A stretch of DNA of 39,455 nt from positions 1-39,455 of the forward strand of contig CAYLRO010000028.1 of the NCBI GenBank assembly GCA_964386635.1, read 5' to 3'. Position numbers and translations under genes: made by a program. This DNA is from Sabulitectum sp964386635. Lineage in GTDB: Bacteria; Fermentibacterota; Fermentibacteria; Fermentibacterales; JCC-6. This document shows, piece after piece, positions 1-6,351 of the stretch (its first letter is position 1; the number at the start of each line of letters is the position of its first letter). The notes beneath the pieces are model-generated. The model was not told where the DNA came from and ran no database searches. It saw only the letters and a list, made by a program, of their open reading frames with translations.

Positions 1-207
1 TTCACAGGAGTTAATGACTCTCAGGTAGGCTTCTGGGAACCATCCAAGTGGGTGGCTGGAATTCGCCGTGCCAATACAGGTGATTCCCCGGTACTCCTTC
101 GAGTGAATATGGGTTCCGGGCACGGTGGTGCATCAGGCAGATACGGCTGGCTGGGAAGCACAGCGGAAAAGTACGCTTTCCTTCTTGATCAGGCCGGCCT
201 GGAGTAG
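1..207 (+). CDS. Oligopeptidase B-like S9 family serine peptidase, C-terminal fragment (5' end outside window)
   Basis: Frame 1 is open from the first base to a TAG at 205-207 and encodes the last 68 residues of a protein. The fragment carries N-D-S-Q-V near its start, which places the charge-relay Asp of the prolyl oligopeptidase fold, and later G-H-G-G-A-S-G-R, the segment holding the catalytic His. The tail (YAFLLDQAGLE) matches the usual end of PtrB/oligopeptidase B proteins, which cleave short peptides after basic residues. The nucleophilic Ser and the N-terminal propeller lie upstream of the window, so specificity cannot be judged. It converges on the next gene with one base between the stop codons. 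Confidence 0.85.
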   Translation, partial: FTGVNDSQVGFWEPSKWVAGIRRANTGDSPVLLRVNMGSGHGGASGRYGWLGSTAEKYAFLLDQAGLE

Positions 208-208
208 A

Positions 209-1174
209 TCAGTTAGGCTGCCAGTATCTGCAGGTGCAGTTCCTGCCTGATGACTTGGCTCTGTACATGGCGGAATCCGCTTTTTTCAGAAGAGATTCCA
301 TGTCATCATCAGGTTCAGCCTGAGCAACGCCAAGAGATATTGTCACAGGGGGCAGGACCCTTCCGTCCCCTGTGATCACCTTGCTCTCGCTTATGAAATT
401 TCTGATACGCTCTGATACCGTCCACGCCTGTTCAGCACTGGCTCTTGAGAGAAGAACAACAAATTCCTCTCCTCCGTATCTGGCAACGAGATCAGTAGGG
501 CGAAGGCTGTCCAGGGTGAATCTGGCTACAGTTGAAAGAACATCGTCACCTGCTGAATGACCATATCTGTCATTGAACTTCTTGAAGTAATCCACATCGA
601 ACATGATGATGCTGAGAGGAATTTCGCTTCTTTTGTTCCTGTCCATCAATCTTGGCAGCTGTACTTCAAGCCATCTCCTGTTCTTGAGACCGGTAAGAAC
701 ATCCACCATTGCATCCTTTTCGAACCTGTGGCGCATTCGGATATTCTCTGAGATGGTGTCATCGCTTGTGCGCATTCTGTCTGCCAGCAGCAGAAGCATG
801 TTACTGGCGAATGCATGGGATTTTTCAATAAGGCTCCAGAAGGAGGATTCATCAACTTCCAGTATCCGGGAGTTCTCTGTGGCCAGAACAAATGCAGATG
901 CGGGACTGTCGTCGATAACTGAAAGCTCTCCCACTGTTTCACCGGCGTTAAGCAGTGCAACAGGATCGCTCTCCGGTCTGTCCAGGTGAACTGTAAGTGC
1001 CCCTTCAAGAATGATGTACATTTTCTGATTGCTCTGGCCTGCTTTTATTAGAGTTTCACCTTTGACCATCTCCAGTACCGGGCAGTCTTCAAGAACCTCC
1101 ATTGCTCTTGCCTCAGGCACTCTTCTCAGAACGAACAGATTCTCTATATCGTCAGCTGTAAGCTTCTGGTGCAT
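209..1174 (-). CDS. Cyclic-nucleotide-binding domain / GGDEF diguanylate cyclase
   Basis: The 321-residue soluble protein has an N-terminal cNMP-binding (CAP effector-like) domain at about residues 15-135, with the G-E-x-x-G-E-L-S pattern of the phosphate-binding cassette. A GGDEF domain follows at about 150-315. The active-site signature is GGEEF near residue 236, preceded by FDVDYFKKFND for metal binding. R-P-T-D five residues before GGEEF is a canonical inhibitory I-site, so product feedback by c-di-GMP is expected. I infer that it makes c-di-GMP in response to a cytosolic ligand. The upstream domain lacks an obvious full cAMP site, so the ligand is open. There is no helix-turn-helix. The ATG start has a good AGGAGGG site upstream. 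Confidence 0.92.
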   Translation of the reverse strand: MHQKLTADDIENLFVLRRVPEARAMEVLEDCPVLEMVKGETLIKAGQSNQKMYIILEGALTVHLDRPESDPVALLNAGETVGELSVIDDSPASAFVLATENSRILEVDESSFWSLIEKSHAFASNMLLLLADRMRTSDDTISENIRMRHRFEKDAMVDVLTGLKNRRWLEVQLPRLMDRNKRSEIPLSIIMFDVDYFKKFNDRYGHSAGDDVLSTVARFTLDSLRPTDLVARYGGEEFVVLLSRASAEQAWTVSERIRNFISESKVITGDGRVLPPVTISLGVAQAEPDDDMESLLKKADSAMYRAKSSGRNCTCRYWQPN

Positions 1175-1247
1175 TGAATCCCTCCTGAATACTCATGTAA
1201 GATCACAGTTGAATATCAGTGCCTTTAAACTGAAAAACCAGCTGAGC

Positions 1248-1937
1248 TCACTGAACGGTTCCGGTAACCACCCTGAACCTGCCGTCAGGCCCCTCAAATC
1301 CAGGCTTCACAGAATGCAGCACAACAAGCAGTGAGCCTGTAACAACCGGATTCCGGTACACAGCGGCGAATGTATATCCAAAAATCGCGGAATACTCCTC
1401 AGGCGGTTTTTCTTCACTGAAGAACACCGATGAATCCGCTTCGATGGACAGGGCAACCGGTTCAGGGAACCAGTCCGGATAACCCTCCTGCATCTCCGAT
1501 GGAGTAAGCTTCAGTGCAAGATTGATCTCACCGCTGTTGTACCCCGGGCAGTATTGCTCAAGGCAGAAGGTTACATTATCAGAACAGTCACTCAGGTCAG
1601 TCACCGGATGATACAGAAGAAGGTTACCGGTATATCCCGGCTCTATTCCGAATTCTCTGCTGAGGTCTGTCAGGGTTCTTTCAGCTTCTGAGAAATCAGG
1701 TTCGATGCTTTCAGGGTCCTCCCAGACCAGATATATGGACTCTTCTGCAAGAGATGTTTCAACATTAACTACTTCCATGCGGACCCAGGGGAAACCGCTG
1801 CCGTCCTGAACCCCGCCGGTCTCCCACAAGACGAACTGACCGTCTTCACTGAAACCTGTCAGTCTGAACCACGCCTGATCTGCTCCAAAGGCAGTGCTGC
1901 TGCATATAAGCATCAATAGCAGAATAAACTTATTCAA
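1248..1937 (-). CDS. Secreted hypothetical protein
   Basis: The 229-residue protein begins with a clear signal peptide (MNKFILLLMLICSSTAFG, then ADQ). The mature part is acidic and rich in aromatic residues and beta-prone stretches, and contains four Cys in the middle (residues about 115-135: D-C-S-D, F-C-L-E-Q-Y-C). I do not recognise a family. The start is TTG, chosen because the signal peptide begins there and a GGAG lies a few bases upstream. It reads divergently from the secreted triplet that starts at 2030, so both may be fired from the AT-rich 90-base gap. Export is well supported; function is unknown. Confidence 0.75.
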   Translation of the reverse strand: MNKFILLLMLICSSTAFGADQAWFRLTGFSEDGQFVLWETGGVQDGSGFPWVRMEVVNVETSLAEESIYLVWEDPESIEPDFSEAERTLTDLSREFGIEPGYTGNLLLYHPVTDLSDCSDNVTFCLEQYCPGYNSGEINLALKLTPSEMQEGYPDWFPEPVALSIEADSSVFFSEEKPPEEYSAIFGYTFAAVYRNPVVTGSLLVVLHSVKPGFEGPDGRFRVVTGTVQ

Positions 1938-2029
1938 AACTCCAAACCTTTCCTTATTTGACTATACGAACCAAATATATCATTTATATATGATCCGGAA
2001 TGAGCCGGTACAAACAAACAGGGGGAAAA
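1938..2029. promoter_or_regulatory. Divergent AT-rich promoter region (weak call)
   Basis: This short gap separates two divergent genes for exported proteins and is much richer in A and T than its surroundings. On the plus strand a TTGACT lies at 1958-1963, and TATGAT at 1989-1994 resembles a -10 box, but the spacing between them (25 bases) is too long to form a single standard promoter. A promoter is expected here from context; the exact boxes are not resolved. Confidence 0.3.
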
Positions 2030-2872
2030 ATGAAAGTTCTTTTTGCTATTCTCTGTTTTGCTGCTCTGGGTTTTGCAGCAAATGACGGATGTAACGAGTC
2101 AAGCATATCCGTAAATCGGGTTCCTGCTACTGACGCAGTTACACTCACCGTTGTCAACGACTTCTCTATTGCTGGAAAAAGTCTTGGCATTGATGTATTT
2201 GAGGGATCAGGATACACTTATGTCCTTGGTACTGACAACGTGAATATGCTTATACACGTATGGGATGCCGGTACCGGCGGTACCTTGGGAACTTATCCTC
2301 TTGACGCAGTCAACGCTTCCTGCTTCGGTATTGCCTGGAACAACGATCTTACAACACCCACCTTCTATACAGATGACTGGAACAACTCCAACCTCTTCTA
2401 CACAGAAGACTTTGGTGTAAACTGGACAACTGTTGCCAACCCTGCCGGCACTTATGCAAGAGGCATGGACTTCGACGGCACTGATTACTGGACAACAAAC
2501 GGTGACGGCGGCGGTCTCTGGAGATTCCAGCCCGGCGTGGGCCAGGAGAACATCAGTATCCCTGAAGTTCCTACACAGCCCAGCGGCCTTGCTGTATTCC
2601 CTTACATGGGTGACCTTGGCATAGCTGTTACAACTTACAACACTCACAACATCTACTTCTACAGCTGGGATGGTTCAACAATGAGCTATCTGGGCAGTGC
2701 AGCCTGTCCCATTTCCGTTTATTCCAGCTACGGCCTTTCCTACTCTGAGAACACAGGCAACCTGTTCTGGACCTACGCACCTTCAAGCGGCACCTACAAG
2801 CTCGCAGAGATTTCCTTCACCATCACATCTCTTTCAAGAGACACATGGGCAGGAATCAAGACAGCTTTCTAG
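2030..2872 (+). CDS. Secreted Asp-box protein, paralogue 1 of 3, with conserved C-terminal tail
   Basis: This is the first of three tandem paralogues. I place the start at the ATG at 2030, not the in-frame ATG at 2000, because it gives a clean signal peptide (MKVLFAILCFAALGFAA) with a purine-rich GGGGGAA site just upstream. That leaves 280 residues. After the signal comes N-D-G-C-N-E-S, also found in paralogue 3. The body contains one Asp-box-like motif (YTEDFGVNW: x-x-D-x-G-x-x-W), then RGMDFDGTDYWTT and GGLWRFQPG, repeated almost exactly in the other copies. This suggests a small beta-propeller or related beta fold acting outside the cytoplasm. The protein ends in SLSRDTWAGIKTAF, a tail shared by all three and possibly a sorting signal. 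No enzyme motif is visible. Confidence 0.8.
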   Translation: MKVLFAILCFAALGFAANDGCNESSISVNRVPATDAVTLTVVNDFSIAGKSLGIDVFEGSGYTYVLGTDNVNMLIHVWDAGTGGTLGTYPLDAVNASCFGIAWNNDLTTPTFYTDDWNNSNLFYTEDFGVNWTTVANPAGTYARGMDFDGTDYWTTNGDGGGLWRFQPGVGQENISIPEVPTQPSGLAVFPYMGDLGIAVTTYNTHNIYFYSWDGSTMSYLGSAACPISVYSSYGLSYSENTGNLFWTYAPSSGTYKLAEISFTITSLSRDTWAGIKTAF

Positions 2873-2885
2873 AGCAGAATTACTT

Positions 2886-2917
2886 AAGGGGAGGGAGCAT
2901 GCGCTCCCTCCCCTTTT
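2886..2917 (+). terminator. Rho-independent terminator after paralogue 1
   Basis: A perfect 13-base-pair stem (2886-2898 with 2903-2915, G-rich then C-rich) encloses an ATGC loop and runs into a T tract. It lies 14 bases after the stop at 2872. This suggests that paralogue 1 is transcribed separately from, or much more strongly than, paralogues 2 and 3. Confidence 0.9.
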
Positions 2918-2990
2918 TCGTTACTTGATTTAAACCGTCAAGTTCTTGATATTAGGTATATGAATTAATTGTTTCTGAAGGGATATTTGT

Positions 2991-3779
2991 ATGCGTCTGC
3001 TCTCAATTCTCTTTCTGGTGGCTCTTTCACCGGCAGAAACAATCACTCTCACTGAGGTGAACAGTTTCATTCTGCCTCAGTTCTGCAGTGGAATGGATGT
3101 GATTGAGTACCCGGGAACAGTGGCCCTTGTTATCGTAGATTCTGAAAATGATTATTTATCGGCATACTGGGCTTCATCCGCAGAACCTGCAGGCACCATG
3201 TCTCTTGACTCGGACAATAAGAATGCATTCGGCGTCTGCTGGACAGGCAATGACACACCTGACTCATTCTATCTGAACGACGCTCTGGTTCCGAACCTGT
3301 TCCATACAGACAACGCCGGCCTCAGCTGGACAACCTTCACGAATCCTTCCGGAACTGAAGGCCGGGGCATGGACTTTGACGGAACATGGTGCTGGAGCAC
3401 CAGCGGGACAAATGCTCTCTTTCAATTTCAGCCTGGAGGAGTTCTCTCTTACCACACCCTTCCTGAAATTACCCAGCAGGTCAGCGGCCTTTCTGTTTTC
3501 CCTTATCAGGAACATCTGGGCATAGCCATTGCCTGCTACCTTTCGCCTGAATTGTTCTTCTACAGGTGGGATGGAAACACTCTTGCTTATATGGGCAGCG
3601 CTTCACTTCCAGCATCGGTGAAGTATTCCCTTGGTCTGGCATGGTCCGAAACAAACAACTGCCTCTACTGGAGCTTTCTGAATGAAAACACCACTTCCGG
3701 CTATTCAGTGCTTGCACTCACAATAACCTCTCTCTCCAGAGACACCTGGGCCGGCATAAAAACCTCTTTCCGGAATTAG
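2991..3779 (+). CDS. Secreted Asp-box protein, paralogue 2 of 3
   Basis: The 262-residue protein has a signal peptide (MRLLSILFLVALSPAE) and the same layout as its neighbours. It has an Asp-box-like HTDNAGLSW, the RGMDFDGT block, an FQFQPGG block, a QQVSGLSVFPYQ segment, and the tail SLSRDTWAGIKTSF followed by R-N. It lacks the D/N-G-C-N-E segment that follows the signal peptide in copies 1 and 3, and its RGMDFDGT block continues W-C-W instead of D-Y-W. The ATG start has GAAGGGA upstream. It lies 118 bases after paralogue 1, beyond that gene's terminator, and 46 bases before paralogue 3 with no terminator between, so 2 and 3 probably share a transcript. Exported; function unknown. Confidence 0.78.
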   Translation: MRLLSILFLVALSPAETITLTEVNSFILPQFCSGMDVIEYPGTVALVIVDSENDYLSAYWASSAEPAGTMSLDSDNKNAFGVCWTGNDTPDSFYLNDALVPNLFHTDNAGLSWTTFTNPSGTEGRGMDFDGTWCWSTSGTNALFQFQPGGVLSYHTLPEITQQVSGLSVFPYQEHLGIAIACYLSPELFFYRWDGNTLAYMGSASLPASVKYSLGLAWSETNNCLYWSFLNENTTSGYSVLALTITSLSRDTWAGIKTSFRN

Positions 3780-3825
3780 CCTGCTTAATGATCTGTAACA
3801 AAACACATGGAAAGGTGGCGATATA

Positions 3826-4677
3826 ATGGAATTGTTGGCTGTCATACTCTCAGCCATCTTCTTCTCTGTTTCTTCAGGCAATGGCTGCAATGAAGCTCGT
3901 TCTGCTCAGAATTCTTCAGGAACTGACGGTATTGTCTTAACGGTAACGAATAACTGGACGATTCCATCGGGTTTTGAGGCAGTGGGGCTGGACATTCTTG
4001 AAAACGGCACAGATACACAGATAGTAAGCTCCGACCATATAAACAACAACCTGGGCAGATGGCTGTGCTCATCAGGGGTTTACAACGGCAGTATTTCCCT
4101 TCATGAAGAAAATGATCACTGTTACGGAATCGCGTTTAATAATGCCGGCAATACCATGGTGATTCTCACCAACGACTGGTACCATGATGTGTTTTACAGT
4201 TCTGATGACTCAGGTGGCAGCTGGACCACTTTTACCAACCCGGCAGGGAACCAGTCACGAGGAATGGATTTTGATGGAACAGACTACTGGACAACTGACG
4301 GAACCAGCGGAGGGTTGTGGAGGTTTCAGCCCGGTGGAGATCAGCAGTTCATTGAAATGCCCGGATTTCCCGACAACCTTCTTGCAAGTGGATTAGCTGT
4401 ATGGAATTACATGGGCAGCACTGCCATTGCAGTAACCTCCTGCAGTAATCACAATATCTGGATTTACATCTGGAACGGAAGCTCTCTTTCATTCTCAGGC
4501 AGCGCTCCGTGTCCAGTAGACTGCGAGGATTCCTATGGTCTTGCATACTCTGAAACAAACGATCGCCTGTACTGGTCATACTTCGTTCCCATATTCTTCT
4601 ATCAGATAGCTGAGATCTCAATTGACATCACCTCACTCTCCAGAGACACATGGGCAGGTATCAAGACCTCTTTCTGA
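3826..4677 (+). CDS. Secreted Asp-box protein, paralogue 3 of 3
   Basis: The 283-residue protein has a short signal peptide (MELLAVILSAIFFSVSSG) and then N-G-C-N-E as in copy 1. It carries an Asp-box-like motif SSDDSGGSW, followed by TTFTNPAGNQSRGMDFDGT, DYWTTDGTSGGLWRFQPGG, a propeller-like segment (SGLAVWNYMG) and the tail SLSRDTWAGIKTSF. It is closer to copy 1 than to copy 2 in retaining the Cys element and the D-Y-W-T-T block. The ATG start is preceded by AAAGGTGG. A strong terminator follows. The family is probably extracellular or surface-bound, which is inference from the signal peptide and the absence of any membrane helix. Confidence 0.8.
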   Translation: MELLAVILSAIFFSVSSGNGCNEARSAQNSSGTDGIVLTVTNNWTIPSGFEAVGLDILENGTDTQIVSSDHINNNLGRWLCSSGVYNGSISLHEENDHCYGIAFNNAGNTMVILTNDWYHDVFYSSDDSGGSWTTFTNPAGNQSRGMDFDGTDYWTTDGTSGGLWRFQPGGDQQFIEMPGFPDNLLASGLAVWNYMGSTAIAVTSCSNHNIWIYIWNGSSLSFSGSAPCPVDCEDSYGLAYSETNDRLYWSYFVPIFFYQIAEISIDITSLSRDTWAGIKTSF

Positions 4678-4697
4678 TATTGCATGGATTTTCACAG

Positions 4698-4730
4698 AGG
4701 GAGAACAGTACCGGTTCTCCCTTTCTTTTT
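4698..4730 (+). terminator. Rho-independent terminator after paralogue 3
   Basis: A nine-base-pair stem (4698-4706 with 4714-4722) with a seven-base loop is followed by TTCTTTTT. It begins 21 bases after the stop of paralogue 3 and closes the secreted-protein cluster. Confidence 0.85.
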
Positions 4731-4776
4731 ACCTCACAACTGAATATTGTGCATACATCATTATTCAGGAGGGGAT

Positions 4777-5415
4777 ATGAACACTTATCCAGCTGTTAGA
4801 GACCCGGGGTCAATTGAGCTTCTTTTCAGAACGATCAGGTTAAAACAACCACCGGAAAAGGTAACAACAGACTATCTGGTTTCCGCAGGTTTCCGCAGGC
4901 AGACAGATGTCAAGCTTCTTGAACTGCTCTTCTTCCTGGGACTGATAGACAGCAATCTGGCTCCGTCGGACATCTGGCGTTCTGCAACAGGAGTAGAGGA
5001 AAAGGAATTCGCTTCTGTTCTTGCTGTAGCTCTGTCCACTGCATACTCCAAAGTGTTCGAAAAGTATCCCTGCGGTAAAAATATCGATGGAAAAGCACTG
5101 ATGACCATGTTCAAAGAGGAAACAGGGGTATCTGACACTGAAGCAGCCTACATGGTTCTTACCGTGCAGGTTCTCTCTGACATAGCGGACTTCAGTGAAA
5201 ACACGGGATATGCAACTGAGCAACCCCCTGCAGTTCCTGCCCCGGACGAGGAAACTCATCTTCCTTCCGGAACTGTTCCCGATGTTTCAGATGAACCGGC
5301 CCCTACAATATCAATACCGGAGAAAGGAGTAGTACTGAACATAAGCATCCCGCCTGAATTGATAGACAGGGAGATGCAGGAAATACTGAAAACGCTTCTC
5401 AGGAAGCTGTCGTAG
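4777..5415 (+). CDS. DUF5343-like protein
   Basis: The 212-residue soluble protein starts at the ATG at 4777, which has an excellent AGGAGGGG site; an in-frame ATG ten codons earlier has none. Residues about 10-150 follow the pattern I associate with DUF5343: an alpha-helical block with S-A-G-F-R-R-Q-T-D, L-L-F-F-L-G-L-I-D, A-Y-S-K-V-F-E-K-Y-P, then a helical F-K-E-E-T-G-V-S-D-T-E-A-A. A Pro-rich linker (about 155-180) leads to a short C-terminal element (VVLNISIPPELIDREMQEIL), which is also typical. The molecular role of the family is unknown to me. No catalytic residues stand out. It lies upstream of a permease gene, perhaps co-transcribed. Confidence 0.65.
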   Translation: MNTYPAVRDPGSIELLFRTIRLKQPPEKVTTDYLVSAGFRRQTDVKLLELLFFLGLIDSNLAPSDIWRSATGVEEKEFASVLAVALSTAYSKVFEKYPCGKNIDGKALMTMFKEETGVSDTEAAYMVLTVQVLSDIADFSENTGYATEQPPAVPAPDEETHLPSGTVPDVSDEPAPTISIPEKGVVLNISIPPELIDREMQEILKTLLRKLS

Positions 5416-5488
5416 AAAAACAGAACCCAACCCGCTCCGTCAAGACAGAAATCTGCCGGTGACGGACGGCATCATTGAATGGAAAAAA

Positions 5489-6301
5489 ATGGAATTAGAG
5501 ATCATTGCCGTAATGTTCGGCATGGCTTTCCTGTGTGAGCTTGTGGACTCCTCCCTTGGAATGGGATATGGAACCACACTGACACCGGTACTGCTCTTTA
5601 TGGGATATGAACCCATGCAGGTTGTACCGGCAATACTTTTCTCAGAACTCATCACAGGAGCCTTTGCAGCTTTTTCACATCACAGAGCAGGTAACGCATT
5701 TTTTGATTTCAGGAATGACAATGAGCACCGAATTGTAAAGAAAATGGGGAAACTGGGCTATCTGCCCAAATCGCACGACTCCAAAATTGCGTTCGTACTG
5801 GGTCTCTGCAGCCTTCTGGGTGCTGTAGGCGCAGCTATATTCGCAGTTAACCTCAAGTCTGTCCTCAAACCTCTCATAGGCATAATCGTCCTGTCAATGG
5901 GAATTCTCATCCTTGTGAAGCACAAAAGTCCCGGAAAATTCAGCTGGAAAAAAGTTACAGGGCTGGGAGTCACCGCTGCATTCAACAAGGGTCTCTCCGG
6001 CGGAGGTTACGGGCCACTTGTTACAAGCGGCCAGATACTCTCAGGAGTAAACGGTAAAAGTGCTGTTGCCATTACCAGCATGGCTGAAAGCTTCACATGC
6101 CTTGTTGGCATACTTGCCTATCTGATCCTTGGCAAAGGAATAGACTGGTCCATTGCACCGCCTCTTGTGCTGGGAGCATTTCTCAGCGTTCCCCTGAGTG
6201 CAAAGATCGTGAAGAAAGTGAATACTGATAAATTCACTCTCGTCATAGGTATAGCAACAACAGCTCTTGGGCTGCTGACTCTTTACAAGGTGTTCTTCTA
6301 G
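5489..6301 (+). CDS. TauE/SafE (sulfite exporter) family permease
   Basis: The protein (about 270 residues) has two repeated sets of hydrophobic helices typical of TauE/SafE/YfcA permeases (PF01925), which move sulfite, sulfoacetate or other organic anions across the inner membrane. The first helix has S-S-L-G-M-G-Y-G-T, and the second half has G-L-S-G-G-G-Y-G-P-L-V, the duplicated glycine-rich signature. The substrate cannot be told from sequence. I chose ATG 5489. A GTG at 5459 in the same frame would add ten residues, and neither has a strong ribosome site. A terminator follows directly. Confidence 0.88.
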   Translation: MELEIIAVMFGMAFLCELVDSSLGMGYGTTLTPVLLFMGYEPMQVVPAILFSELITGAFAAFSHHRAGNAFFDFRNDNEHRIVKKMGKLGYLPKSHDSKIAFVLGLCSLLGAVGAAIFAVNLKSVLKPLIGIIVLSMGILILVKHKSPGKFSWKKVTGLGVTAAFNKGLSGGGYGPLVTSGQILSGVNGKSAVAITSMAESFTCLVGILAYLILGKGIDWSIAPPLVLGAFLSVPLSAKIVKKVNTDKFTLVIGIATTALGLLTLYKVFF

Positions 6302-6313
6302 GGAGATGAAAAG

Positions 6314-6348
6314 GCTGCCTCCTTTTCAAACTGGAGGCAGCTCTCTTT
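6314..6348. terminator. Bidirectional terminator between permease and valS
   Basis: A nine-base-pair stem (6314-6322 with 6333-6341) lies between two converging genes. On the plus strand it is followed by a pyrimidine run (TCTCTTTCT). On the minus strand it is followed by CTTTTC. It can therefore serve both the permease gene and the long valS operon. Confidence 0.75.
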
Positions 6349-6351
6349 CTA

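Noticed and set aside
2000..2029. Earlier ATG for the first Asp-box protein
   Set aside because: It would put ten polar residues before the signal peptide; the ATG at 2030 has the ribosome site directly upstream.
2030..4677. Type IX secretion or exosortase tail on the triplet
   Set aside because: The shared tail has neither the Ig-like CTD with K-G-x-Y-x-x-x ending of type IX cargo nor a P-E-P motif, hydrophobic helix and basic cluster.
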